From assembly GCA_965116055.1 (NCBI GenBank), contig OZ220466.1:310001-374000 (forward strand): a stretch of DNA of 64,000 nt, in the 5' to 3' direction. A program made the position numbers and the translations under genes. Numbering within the stretch: the first letter of the stretch is position 1; the number at the start of each line of letters is the position of its first letter. This DNA comes from Bin55 sp965116055. GTDB lineage: Bacteria; Pseudomonadota; Gammaproteobacteria; Pseudomonadales; Azotimanducaceae. The notes beneath the pieces were generated by a model. That model saw nothing but the letters and a program-made list of their open reading frames with translations, had not been told where the DNA came from and searched no databases. Of this stretch, positions 34,138-42,866 are shown one piece after another.

Positions 34138-35184
34138 CTATGTAGGGTGCACGAGGTTTGCAATCGTTGTCAGCACTGATTTGAATAGCTCGTAGTCCTG
34201 CCGTAAACGCTCTAAGTCATATCCGTGTTGGCGCGGTACATGGATGTGTCCGATTGGTAGCTCCGTGTGAAGCGCAGTCTGAAGATTTAGTGCGCGATAG
34301 CTGATCTCGTTGGATAGAAAGTCGCCGCCGGATCCTGCAAGCGCTCGCTTATCTTTAAGTTCGTTTAAGGAAGACACATGAACCTTGCCATCTTCAACGG
34401 TGCGGACGTGCCGATTATCAGTTACATGCCTGCGCGTTCTGATGTCGAGTTTTTGTATCGTATCATGGATCGGTAACGTGGACTCTAGAAAGTTAGGACC
34501 GACAAGTAACGGATCAAAAGGTTTTTTCCCATCTGAAATAGCAGCATTTTGATTGTCAAGACGGTTGAGTCCGCGACACTTACCGGGAAAACGTTCTAAA
34601 TCAAATCCTATGCGACCCATGCTAACCGTGACCACCATCTTGGTCGTTGGCGACCGCAATACAGGCGTTAATGCTTGCTCAACGATCCCGGCGTCAAAGT
34701 CTGTGTAACGCACAGGAAAAACCATACTGCGGATACGTAGCCCGCTAATACGTTGGCCGTTCAACGCTAGTGCGAATACGCCGGACGGATTGCACTGCGT
34801 TAGTGTTGAATCTAGATTGAAGGGATCGAAACCAGCGATTACTGCCGACAATACCCCGTTGGGGTTAGCGGGTTCTAACTGTCTACTCGAACGTTCGACA
34901 ATTCGAGTTAAGTTTTTCCATCGCCCTTCCTGCAAGGCCTTATGCAACAAGAGACGACCCCAGTAGAGAGCACGGTCGTCAAAGCGACCTCGTTGGACAT
35001 CGGCACACGCGTGTGTCCATAGTGAGTTAGCGGCGGCCCGAATGACCTGTGTTTTATCCGCAGTAGAAGCAAGGTCGTTTATTAGTTGCTTTGAAATCCA
35101 GGCATAACGACCAGCGATATCGGGGATCTGGTCAAGTGCATTGTCCAGACGAGATAATTCAACGCTTAGATCAAGTTCAATCAA
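34138..35184 (-). CDS. Pyroglutamyl-peptidase I-like (peptidase C15 fold) protein with Ser at the Cys position
   Basis: A 348-residue protein with a 110-residue helical N-terminal extension, then a peptidase C15-like core: AGFDPFNLD (117-125), NPSG, MVVTVSMGR, Glu197 in FDLERFP, STLPIHDTI, GGDFLSNEISY (287-296) and IGHIHVPRQH. In pyroglutamyl peptidase the nucleophile lies in AGTFVCNH; here the aligned residue is Ser291. The Glu and His315 of the triad appear retained. It may be a serine-type variant or a non-catalytic relative; true C15 enzymes are about 215 residues. It starts 28 bases after the Ldh-family gene and is likely cotranscribed with it. Confidence 0.65.
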   Translation of the reverse strand: MIELDLSVELSRLDNALDQIPDIAGRYAWISKQLINDLASTADKTQVIRAAANSLWTHACADVQRGRFDDRALYWGRLLLHKALQEGRWKNLTRIVERSSRQLEPANPNGVLSAVIAGFDPFNLDSTLTQCNPSGVFALALNGQRISGLRIRSMVFPVRYTDFDAGIVEQALTPVLRSPTTKMVVTVSMGRIGFDLERFPGKCRGLNRLDNQNAAISDGKKPFDPLLVGPNFLESTLPIHDTIQKLDIRTRRHVTDNRHVRTVEDGKVHVSSLNELKDKRALAGSGGDFLSNEISYRALNLQTALHTELPIGHIHVPRQHGYDLERLRQDYELFKSVLTTIANLVHPT

Positions 35185-35212
35185 GAGACGTTAGCTACAA
35201 GTTGAACCGAAA

Positions 35213-36301
35213 TCAAGGCCACTTGATTCGGAGATTGAGTTCATCGCTAGTTCGGTTAAACCAATCAATAACCTCGTGGTGGTACGGAATCCCCTTCTCT
35301 TGACGTTGGGTTGATTCCTCGTCCTCCATTAATCCGGCGTAATAAACACGTTCATGTCCCGGTGCAGGCTTCATATCAGCTAGTCGACACAAGAGCTTGT
35401 CCATGTCTCGTTTGAAATCTGCGACATCTAGAAATGCGTCAATCTTGATCGCCATGACGAATTGAGATGTGTCAATGCCGCCTGCGAAGAAGCCTGGTCC
35501 ATTACCGGAAAGAATACCTGACATAATGTCGGCGATCGCTGCAAAGCCATAGCCTTTGTGACTGCCGTTCTCCCTTGTCCCGCCTAGGGGCAACATGTGA
35601 AACTGGCCGTAATCGGGGGTATCCACAGGCTCCATAATAGGCTTACCCTCTAAGTCGCAAATCCACCCTGGCTCTAGTTTCGAACCGATACGGCGCGTAA
35701 GACTGAGCTTGTTGGCGGCAACTTGAGTCGTTGCAATATCGAACACGAATGGCGGCATTTTGTCGGCAGGTGCTGCCCAAGCAATGGGATGCGTCCCGAA
35801 GGCAGGTTCCGACCCGAAAGTCGGTACCATGATTCCACCACCGGCTGAAACCATGCAGACGCCAATCATGTCCTTCTCGATCGCTTGCATGGGATAGTAA
35901 GCAAGCATGCCAACATGACCGCATCTTTGCACCGCGACCGCGCCAATGCCCGATTGGTCGGCTTTCTCAATTGCCATATCCATGGCCTTTGGTCCGATAT
36001 GGAGTCCGATACCTCGGTCTGCGTCAATCGTAGCGCTCACCGGGGACTCACGAATAACGCGAACATTAGGGGTGGGATTAAGGCGACCGTCAGTGTACAT
36101 CTCAATGTAGCGACGGACCATATTCGACACCCCGTGACTTTCGCAACCGCGTAAATCTGCAGCAATCAGCACATCGGCTGCCAATTCCGCATCCTCAATC
36201 GCAACGCCCATCGCTTTGAAGAGTGCGGTCATACCGGTACGAACAGCTATCTCGCGAACAAAGACTTGATCCTTTTCCGGTACAACAAAATGCTTAAGCA
36301 A
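35213..36301 (-). CDS. Ldh family oxidoreductase (malate/L-lactate/ureidoglycolate type)
   Basis: A 362-residue NAD(P)-dependent 2-hydroxyacid dehydrogenase of the Ldh_2 family. It shows ADLRGCESHGVSNMVRRY, the conserved GAVAVQRCGHVGMLAYY, FGTHPIAWAAP and NGSHKGYGFAAIADIMSG. The substrate within the family (malate, lactate, ureidoglycolate, 2,3-diketogulonate) cannot be chosen. It lies upstream of the C15-like gene and 100 bases downstream of the NHL gene, all on the minus strand. Confidence 0.9.
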   Translation of the reverse strand: MLKHFVVPEKDQVFVREIAVRTGMTALFKAMGVAIEDAELAADVLIAADLRGCESHGVSNMVRRYIEMYTDGRLNPTPNVRVIRESPVSATIDADRGIGLHIGPKAMDMAIEKADQSGIGAVAVQRCGHVGMLAYYPMQAIEKDMIGVCMVSAGGGIMVPTFGSEPAFGTHPIAWAAPADKMPPFVFDIATTQVAANKLSLTRRIGSKLEPGWICDLEGKPIMEPVDTPDYGQFHMLPLGGTRENGSHKGYGFAAIADIMSGILSGNGPGFFAGGIDTSQFVMAIKIDAFLDVADFKRDMDKLLCRLADMKPAPGHERVYYAGLMEDEESTQRQEKGIPYHHEVIDWFNRTSDELNLRIKWP

Positions 36302-36401
36302 ATGTACTCCTTGTCAGCCAGATTTCTTTGATGTTGACTATCACGTCATTCACGTGTTCTGCGTAATGTACATTTAGCCAATTATTCAACGGCCTTACTC
36401 G

Positions 36402-37376
36402 TCATGTATCGTGCTGAATTCGTTTGAATTTTTGCAGTGAGTGACAATCAAGAGGGACGAGCCCACGATTCGCCCCGCCGCTATAAATAACTTCGGCGAC
36501 ATACAGATCACCCCTCGAATCTGCCCAAATGCCGTGCGGTGCGAAGAAATTACCCGGTTGCACCGCGTCCCGTTCGCCGAAGCGATGAATGAGGGATCCG
36601 TCGAGCTCCAGCAAACATACACTTGCATGCGCCGCGTGAGGCAAGATTTCCGCATGAGTCGGCCTGCCTGCAATTTCACCGAGTTCGGCAACGTACAACA
36701 CGCCTGCCTTATCAATGAATAAATCGTCAGGTCTTGTCACATGTTCCCAGGTCGCTAAGTAGCCGCCGTGACGGTCAAACACCTGGATGCGAGAATTCTC
36801 CCGGTCGGCAACATAGACGCGATCGTCCTCATCAATGGCAATCGCGTGCGGAAGATTGAATTCACCTGGACCATTACCGGGTTCGCCCCAAGAGAAAAGA
36901 TACTCGCCGGCATTGGAAAATTTATGAACGCGCGAGTTACCGTAGCCGTCCGCTACAAATAGCTCACCCGCTTTGTCGAGAGCTACATTGGTAACACGAT
37001 TGAACGGGCCACCGCCGTATTGCACAGGCGACTTTCCCGGGATAAAACCGGTATCACTCGCTTTGTTTTTCTCTCCGAGCGTTTGTTTTAGGTTCCCATG
37101 GGTGTCGAATATGCGTACCGTATGGTCGAAGTTATCCGCAGCAAAGATTGTGTCGTCAGGACCGATATATAAGCCGTGGGGATTTGTAAAAACACCTTCA
37201 CCCCAAGCATCAAGAAAGTTCCCATCGGCATCAAACACAATCATAGGGTGTTCACCGCGATTGAATGCGTAAACGCGATCTTGCGAGTCGGTTGCCACCC
37301 CAGCGACTTCAACAAAACTCCAACCTTCAGGTAGTTTTTCCCAGTTGCGGATCACTTGGAATTCAATGGATGCCAA
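36402..37376 (-). CDS. NHL-repeat beta-propeller protein, peptidyl-hydroxyglycine lyase-like
   Basis: A 324-residue protein built of about six NHL repeats, for example GVATDSQDRVYAFNRGEHP, FTNPHGLYIGPDDTIFAADN, NVALDKAGELFVADGYGNSR and FNLPHAIAIDEDDRVYVADR. No signal peptide is seen. The family resembles the lyase half of peptide alpha-amidating enzymes, but many members are of unknown role. Possibly in one transcript with the Ldh-family gene. Confidence 0.85.
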   Translation of the reverse strand: MASIEFQVIRNWEKLPEGWSFVEVAGVATDSQDRVYAFNRGEHPMIVFDADGNFLDAWGEGVFTNPHGLYIGPDDTIFAADNFDHTVRIFDTHGNLKQTLGEKNKASDTGFIPGKSPVQYGGGPFNRVTNVALDKAGELFVADGYGNSRVHKFSNAGEYLFSWGEPGNGPGEFNLPHAIAIDEDDRVYVADRENSRIQVFDRHGGYLATWEHVTRPDDLFIDKAGVLYVAELGEIAGRPTHAEILPHAAHASVCLLELDGSLIHRFGERDAVQPGNFFAPHGIWADSRGDLYVAEVIYSGGANRGLVPLDCHSLQKFKRIQHDT

Positions 37377-37588
37377 AGTTAATTGTGAACCTCTCTATTG
37401 CGTTGCGGGATGTCTTTTATCTAGGTCTTAATGACCAACATTCAAAGGTGGCTCGCGATAGACCGCCATCAGTTCATGTTACCGATCAACGTCTTCTTGG
37501 TCGGTAGACCAACGAAAGGTGGATTCGGTGAAAAGCAAGAGAGGTGGATGTGCTGCGAGCGAGGCGTTGGAACGTGTAGCCTGCAAGC

Positions 37589-37936
37589 TTACTTTATAAG
37601 TTCGTCAACCTTTTCTGATGTGCGAGCAATGGACGCCTTACCATTCGTAACAATGATCGGTCGCTGCATGAGTTTTGGATGTTCCAAAAGCAAAGCGACT
37701 ACGGCCTCCTTGGTTAGGTAGTCCTCAGATTTCAAGCCGAGATCGCGGAAGGTTTGATCCTTACGCACCAAATCTGCAAGTGGGTTCTGCAGCATATCAA
37801 CGAGTTCGCCTAGTTCGGCAGCTGTCAATTCGGTGTCGAGGTAGTGCACTAACTCGTACTCCTGACCTTTGTCATCAAGTTGCGAAACAGCATTTCGACA
37901 TTTGCTGCAAGCCGGATTGAAATAGACTTTCATCAT
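37589..37936 (-). CDS. ArsC-family arsenate reductase / thioredoxin-fold protein
   Basis: A 115-residue ArsC-like protein with redox site NPACSKCR at residues 7-14, TAAELGELVDML, a segment LKSEDYLTKEAVVALLLEHP and QRPIIVTNGKASIAR. Classical ArsC has the first Cys alone (CSKSR); here there is CxxC, as in the Spx/YffB-like side of the family. No ars operon genes are nearby, so a role in arsenate detoxification is uncertain. Confidence 0.85.
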   Translation of the reverse strand: MMKVYFNPACSKCRNAVSQLDDKGQEYELVHYLDTELTAAELGELVDMLQNPLADLVRKDQTFRDLGLKSEDYLTKEAVVALLLEHPKLMQRPIIVTNGKASIARTSEKVDELIK

Positions 37937-37950
37937 GCGCTCCTGGTATT

Positions 37951-38409
37951 TCAGAGATTAGAGGGTTCAAATAAATCCAGCAATGTACGGTCCCACGAAG
38001 CCAAGTCATAACCTATAAAACGAGGGATGGGAAGGGCATCCTGTACGAACATCAAATCCCCCATTGATCGACAATTGATGAATCCGTCAACAATATCCAC
38101 GATCTCCTTATCCCGATAAATGATGGACATTGGCAAAATGGAATAAATAGTGAACCGAGAAGGCTGGAGAGATTCATTATAAAAGGTAATTGAGCAACCT
38201 CGCCGATTGTTGTTGGTCGTGGAGAGATTATTTACGATGTAGAGACGCGGTGCGAAATACGTTTCAAAACGATACTCGCATTTTATGTGATCTACCCAGT
38301 GTGGATAAAACGACGCCTTTGACGAATTAACTAGATGGTAGATGAACAATGATGCAGGCTCGTCATCCACGACTGTCGTTGTTAAGGGCGAGGAATGATC
38401 TGAACCCAT
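37951..38409 (-). CDS. Hypothetical protein upstream of arsC-like gene
   Basis: A 152-residue protein I do not recognise. Balanced composition, aromatic-rich and with no evident signal or membrane helix (SKASFYPHWVDHIKCEYRFE; CSITFYNESLQPSRFTIYS), it looks like a compact beta-rich domain. It ends 14 bases before the arsC-like start, so the two are probably cotranscribed. Confidence 0.6.
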   Translation of the reverse strand: MGSDHSSPLTTTVVDDEPASLFIYHLVNSSKASFYPHWVDHIKCEYRFETYFAPRLYIVNNLSTTNNNRRGCSITFYNESLQPSRFTIYSILPMSIIYRDKEIVDIVDGFINCRSMGDLMFVQDALPIPRFIGYDLASWDRTLLDLFEPSNL

Positions 38410-38634
38410 TGCACATTGTTAATCCTGACCCCGAGGCTTTCGAACAGCGACTACCTACCGAGGAGTGAATTGGCGGCGATGTCGGCATGGCAACCGCTAT
38501 AAAACTAAGGAGAAAACAAAATAGCATAAGAATAGAAAGCCTGCGATGCAGTTATCTAAGGAAGTTCTAGTGTATTTTCTTAGAGATATAGGCGTGTAGA
38601 AAGTCTGCTTGTTTTGCGAGCTTTTGGAGTGTTT

Positions 38635-38672
38635 AGCCACTGTTGGAACACCCTGCCAACAGTGGCTTTTTT
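38635..38672 (+). terminator. Rho-independent terminator, plus-strand orientation
   Basis: AGCCACTGTTGG pairs perfectly with CCAACAGTGGCT around a nine-base loop and is followed by TTTTTTC. The U-run serves transcription on the plus strand, yet no plus-strand gene of size precedes it. A 17-codon frame at about 38546-38599 or a small RNA is possible. Confidence 0.75.
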
Positions 38673-38676
38673 CTTT

Positions 38677-38973
38677 CTAGTCGGGTTCTCTTTCGTCTCT
38701 GATAAACGCCGTTTTAATGTCTCTCGTAATTTGAATAATCATCTCTCCCTTTCCATTTTCATCTTCAACTTCCACAAAATACATTTCGCCATGCGTTTTA
38801 CTACATGCATTAGGTAAACCTATAGCCTTGCCTAAGGGACAACCAGGGGAATAAGCGGGAGAGTCGCGGATAGTGACTCCGCTGAAATTTGCATTAACAA
38901 CAATTACAGAGACAAGACCCCCCAATAGGACGCCCGTACTTAATAAGCAGATTGACTTCACTAAATCAGACAT
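38677..38973 (-). CDS. Small protein with N-terminal membrane anchor
   Basis: About 98 residues from ATG 38973, which has AGGAGAAA just upstream. Residues 3-28 (LVKSICLLSTGVLLGGLVSVIVV) are a membrane anchor or uncleaved signal. The remainder is a small exported domain with two Cys (SPGCPLGKAIGLPNACSK) and an acidic strand EMYFVEVEDENGKGEM. Not recognised. Its start overlaps the end of the upstream gene by eight bases, implying cotranslation. Confidence 0.6.
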   Translation of the reverse strand: MSDLVKSICLLSTGVLLGGLVSVIVVNANFSGVTIRDSPAYSPGCPLGKAIGLPNACSKTHGEMYFVEVEDENGKGEMIIQITRDIKTAFIRDEREPD

Positions 38974-39169
38974 TGGCTTTCTCCTGACTTTCACGTTCAA
39001 TTTCCAACGCGCTTTCTACTAACGTCCATACTGCCCGCGACCGATTCCAGTTCGTATGCTGGTCCGCGAAGCGGTCAATGGCTTTCAAGACACAGCGAGG
39101 TAATGAAAACGCCCTCGCTTCAAATCTAGTTTCATGTGTTTTTTCCGAAGGAATCATAGCTAGGATCAT
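38966..39169 (-). CDS. Ribbon-helix-helix-like small protein
   Basis: A 67-residue protein; ARAFSLPRCVLKAIDRFADQ followed by RSRAVWTLVESALEIE fits a ribbon-helix-helix DNA-binding fold (strand, two helices, conserved RS at the second helix). It could regulate its own two-gene operon. No toxin gene is seen beside it. The start is uncertain (ATG 39169 or 39157). Confidence 0.55.
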   Translation of the reverse strand: MILAMIPSEKTHETRFEARAFSLPRCVLKAIDRFADQHTNWNRSRAVWTLVESALEIERESQEKANV

Positions 39170-39942
39170 AGCGTCTTTATAAATGAAGATATTAATTATA
39201 GAGCGAAAGAAACTTGCATTTTTCCGTATGTATGTATGTATAACTTCCTACTTCACTAATCTAAAAAGTACAACTTCTATGAGTTTATATGCTGTCGTGA
39301 CAGCTGCGATCTTAACCGCGAATTCGCCATATCCATCTCAACTTGGGGCTAAAGAAAAAGCGGAAGAATTCTGCGAGATTTTGTGTTCAGCTGGTTCCCT
39401 AGCCGCAGTGCGACCCGCGGCTGATGGAATCTTTCCCGAACTCCTGAATCTGACGACTAAAAATAGAAAGTTGGACGCACCACATATGCTTAAGCGCATT
39501 AAATACACCTACTATACGAATTGTCTAGAATACCTTATGAAACACAAAAATCAAAAATTTATTTCAATCATTTTATCAATAAAATCAATTAGTTGTATAC
39601 CGCCACAAATTAACCGTCAAAAATAACTTGTGTTTTGATGAATTGTACCTATATTTATCTTGAAGGCACAGAAGCCTTTGATGATCAACTAACCAAGAGG
39701 ATAGCATTGTGTATGTTACTAAAACATGGAGCAGATTCCTTGCGGCTTTGATAGGTTTAATTATCTATTCGATTCCCTTTTTGCTGTTTTCTGCTTGTGT
39801 TGCTGGTATCTAACGAAGCATCCAATCTGGCAGAGGATGTATTGGCGGCGGAGATCAAATTTATCAAGCGCATTTTGACGGCACGAGCAAGAAAAAACTT
39901 GCGAGCGCCATTCAAGAATGCTTGGGCTTAACGGAGGCTATC
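39170..39942. other. AT-rich intergenic region with doubtful short frames
   Basis: A frame at 39183-39626 has AT-driven composition and no recognisable feature. A 34-codon frame at 39709-39813 (GTG, preceded by AGAGGAT) would encode one hydrophobic helix, RFLAALIGLIIYSIPFLLFS, and could be a small membrane protein. Two overlapping frames follow to 39942. None is certain. Confidence 0.35.
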
Positions 39943-40134
39943 ATGGCAAAATATGATGGGTTTCATGGAACCTTTGCTTTAATAGGCGAGTTGCTTGTAT
40001 ACGGTCCAGTGATTTTTTTGGTTTGGTGTCTTATTGCAACATGTAGTGATGGTGCAGATTATCCAAACACAATAAACGAGCCTACTGAAATTGTCAGTGT
40101 CATAACGGAGGAAAATCTTGAAACTGACAACTAA
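39943..40134 (+). CDS. Small single-helix membrane protein
   Basis: 63 residues from ATG 39943, which has ACGGAGG six bases upstream. One membrane helix (FALIGELLVYGPVIFLVWCLIATC) is followed by an acidic tail. Not recognised. The strong ribosome binding site is the main reason to believe it. Confidence 0.5.
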   Translation: MAKYDGFHGTFALIGELLVYGPVIFLVWCLIATCSDGADYPNTINEPTEIVSVITEENLETDN

Positions 40135-40797
40135 ACCATTTGGGCTAACTACTGTATAACAGAAAAAGCAGAAAGACTAGCACTTTACAGATTGAAGGAA
40201 AACAGATTTAATCCCACATATGAAACGAATTGTGGTAATGAATCGAAACTAATAACGCTATGCAAAATAGAAGAAGAGTAGCATTTAAAGGCAAGCAACC
40301 GAACATGATCTTGGCAAGCAGGACTGGATGTTATGAGGCAATGACAGCAGGAGGTATCCTTGTACAACGATAATAATGCTAACTACCATTGTTATCCGCG
40401 ACGGGCAGTGTAGTTTGTGTTTTAAATTTAGGAAAAAAGGATCGTATCTAAATATTTGTGGGTCAGTACTCTATGCGGTCGACGATAAAGTTTGTTGACA
40501 GGATGTGCCTGATCTGAATTCTTGGAGACGAAACTAATTCATATAGCTATCAAGGTACTTCGTCAATACACCGCGATGCAGGAAGTGGACGCGAGGCGTC
40601 TGATTGCCCATGGGCTCTGATTAGCCACCTTGCAATATCAAGCAGTTGCACTTCAATAGGCAACTTGAAGTTTAACGGAAATTGAGCCACTTTTGTTTCA
40701 ACAAAGACGATGACGGGGATATGAAAGTAGAATTGATAAGCGATAAATAGAACATTTGCTTAATGCAATTATGCGCACTCAACTGTGAGTTAAAAGG
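40135..40797. other. 663-bp intergenic region, no gene seen
   Basis: AT-rich sequence without a supportable coding frame or repeat; it must contain the promoter of the GST gene, which I cannot place. Confidence 0.35.
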
Positions 40798-41421
40798 ATG
40801 ATTGATTTATATACATGGGGCACGCCAAATGGGCGAAAGGTCTCCATTGCACTAGAAGAATTAGGATTGTGCTACAACCCGATTCCGATCGATATCGGTA
40901 AAGGGGATCAATTCGACCCGAAGTTCTTGGAGATTAGCCCGAATAACAAGATTCCGGCAATCAAGGATCATGAGACAGGGCGTGCCATGATGGAGTCCGG
41001 TGCGATTCTCTGGTATTTAGCTCATAAGACAAACAGCTTCTTGGGAGATGACCCATACGAAACGCTTGAATGGCTCATGTTACAAATGGGTGGCGTAGGA
41101 CCCATGCTCGGTCAAGTACATCACTTTTTACGTTTTAATTCAGGTGTTTCCCCTTACGCAGAAAATCGTTACCGAACCGAAGCACATCGGTTGTACGGTG
41201 TACTGGACCGACGCCTGCGGACGCAGGCGTACTTAGCGGGTGCATACTCCATCGCGGACATTGCTACTTGGCCGTGGATTTCACGGTGGGAATGGCATGA
41301 TATTACTTGGGCGGATTACCCCGCTCTGAAGCAATGGTACGTTACGATTGCAGAGCGCGAAGCCGTGAAAAAAGGTTACGACGTACCGAACAAAACCAAC
41401 GTCATTCCTATACCGCCGTGA
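40798..41421 (+). CDS. Glutathione S-transferase family protein (YfcG/YghU-like)
   Basis: A 207-residue protein with thioredoxin-like N-domain MIDLYTWGTPNGRKVSIALEE, the cis-Pro segment NKIPAIKDH, glutathione-contacting ESGAILWYLA and an all-helical C-domain ending in the usual YSIADIATWPWI. The TPNGRK motif and this C-domain are typical of the bacterial nu-class enzymes, which have disulfide-bond reductase activity. A ribosome binding site AAAAGG lies next to the start. Confidence 0.9.
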   Translation: MIDLYTWGTPNGRKVSIALEELGLCYNPIPIDIGKGDQFDPKFLEISPNNKIPAIKDHETGRAMMESGAILWYLAHKTNSFLGDDPYETLEWLMLQMGGVGPMLGQVHHFLRFNSGVSPYAENRYRTEAHRLYGVLDRRLRTQAYLAGAYSIADIATWPWISRWEWHDITWADYPALKQWYVTIAEREAVKKGYDVPNKTNVIPIPP

Positions 41422-41498
41422 CACTACTCGTGTCGTGCATCATCTTGATACACGTTGAAACAGTCGATCAGTAAGACGTTCGTTAAACTACTGAACTT

Positions 41499-42860
41499 AT
41501 GCAAATAGAAGTTATTGTCCTGGCCGCGGGTCAAGGCACGCGCATGAGATCTCGCATGCCGAAGGTGCTTCACCCTATAGGTGGGCAACCGATGTTGCGA
41601 AGGGTACTTGATACCGTCACAAGCCTTGAGCCTTTACGAATCCATGTCGTAGTCGGACATGTAAGTGCTGAGCTAAAACGAGTGTTAGCTGACGTTGATG
41701 TCAATTGGGTTGATCAAACGGAACAACGTGGCACAGGACACGCGGTACTGCAAGCCTTACCTGATGTGGAAACTCGATCGCAGGTACTGGTGGTTTATGG
41801 CGATTGTCCCTTGGTGACAGTAAAGACCCTTGAACAGTGCCTCGTAGCAGGTCAACATGGTTTGGGACTGATTACTGCCATCGTACCGGACCCGACGGGC
41901 CTAGGCCGAATTGTTCGAACCGCAGCCGGCGAAGTAGAAGGAATTATTGAACATGCCGATATTTCTCATGCACAATGCGAAATTAATGAGATAAATAGCG
42001 GTATTTTGAGCGCCTCGGCGGGACTTTTACGGCAAGAATTGCCTTTTATTACAGATTGCAACGCTCAAGGCGAGATTTACCTCACTGATTTGATCGGCAG
42101 AGCGGTAAAGCAGCAAATATCGGTCAATGCAGTTCAAGCTACCGACTATTGGGAAGTTCTCGGCGTCAACGACCGCGTGCAACTTGCGCAATTGGAAAGG
42201 GTATTCCAAAGGCGGCAGGCTGACGATCTGTTGAAAAGAGGCGTGAGCCTTGCCGATCCCAACCGGTTCGATTGTCGGGGATCGGTCGATGTTGGTCAAG
42301 ATTGCGAGATCGACATCAACGTGCTATTCGAAGGCCATGTAGAGCTAGGTGACAACGTACGCATCGGTCCTAACTGCATATTACGTAATGTCCAAATCGC
42401 CTCAGGCACGATCGTTCACGAAAACACCGTCTTGGCGGATACTAAGATCGGTCAAGATTGCCGTATTGGTCCGTTTGCCCGCATCCGGCCGGGATCGGCT
42501 TTGGCAAATAACGTTCAAATTGGTAACTTCGTCGAAATCAAGCAGTCCCACTTGAACGAAGGTGTCAAAGCGGGGCACTTAACCTATATTGGCGATGCTG
42601 AAATAGGCGCTGGTTCCAATATCGGCGCAGGGTCGATTACATGTAATTTCGATGGAAAAAGCAAACACCGTACGATCGTCGGCGATAACGTTTTTATCGG
42701 TTCGAATACGTCGCTCATTGCACCGCTCACCATTGATTCGGGGGCGGCCGTAGCGGCTGGATCGGCAATCAATCGCGATGTGAAGACGGATGAACTGGCG
42801 ATCGAACGCGCGGAGCAACGCGCGGTTAAAGGTGGGGGTAAAAGGTTTCGTAGAGGTTAG
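41499..42860 (+). CDS. glmU: Bifunctional GlcN-1-P acetyltransferase / GlcNAc-1-P uridylyltransferase
   Basis: A 453-residue enzyme making UDP-GlcNAc for peptidoglycan and LPS. The N-terminal pyrophosphorylase has LAAGQGTRMRSRMPKVLHP and VYGDCPL; the C-terminal left-handed beta-helix acetyltransferase has IGPFARIRPG, GNFVEIK and AGSITCNFDG. The glmS start is six bases downstream. Confidence 0.97.
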   Translation: MQIEVIVLAAGQGTRMRSRMPKVLHPIGGQPMLRRVLDTVTSLEPLRIHVVVGHVSAELKRVLADVDVNWVDQTEQRGTGHAVLQALPDVETRSQVLVVYGDCPLVTVKTLEQCLVAGQHGLGLITAIVPDPTGLGRIVRTAAGEVEGIIEHADISHAQCEINEINSGILSASAGLLRQELPFITDCNAQGEIYLTDLIGRAVKQQISVNAVQATDYWEVLGVNDRVQLAQLERVFQRRQADDLLKRGVSLADPNRFDCRGSVDVGQDCEIDINVLFEGHVELGDNVRIGPNCILRNVQIASGTIVHENTVLADTKIGQDCRIGPFARIRPGSALANNVQIGNFVEIKQSHLNEGVKAGHLTYIGDAEIGAGSNIGAGSITCNFDGKSKHRTIVGDNVFIGSNTSLIAPLTIDSGAAVAAGSAINRDVKTDELAIERAEQRAVKGGGKRFRRG

Positions 42861-42866
42861 CTGCCG

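Noticed and set aside
37951..37990. tRNA T-loop-like GGGTTCAAATAAATCC
   Set aside because: No acceptor stem or cloverleaf can be drawn around it, and it lies at the end of a coding frame.
39183..39626. 147-residue frame
   Set aside because: Composition follows the AT-rich background; it has no clear ribosome binding site, domain or balanced hydrophobic pattern, so it is not listed as a gene.
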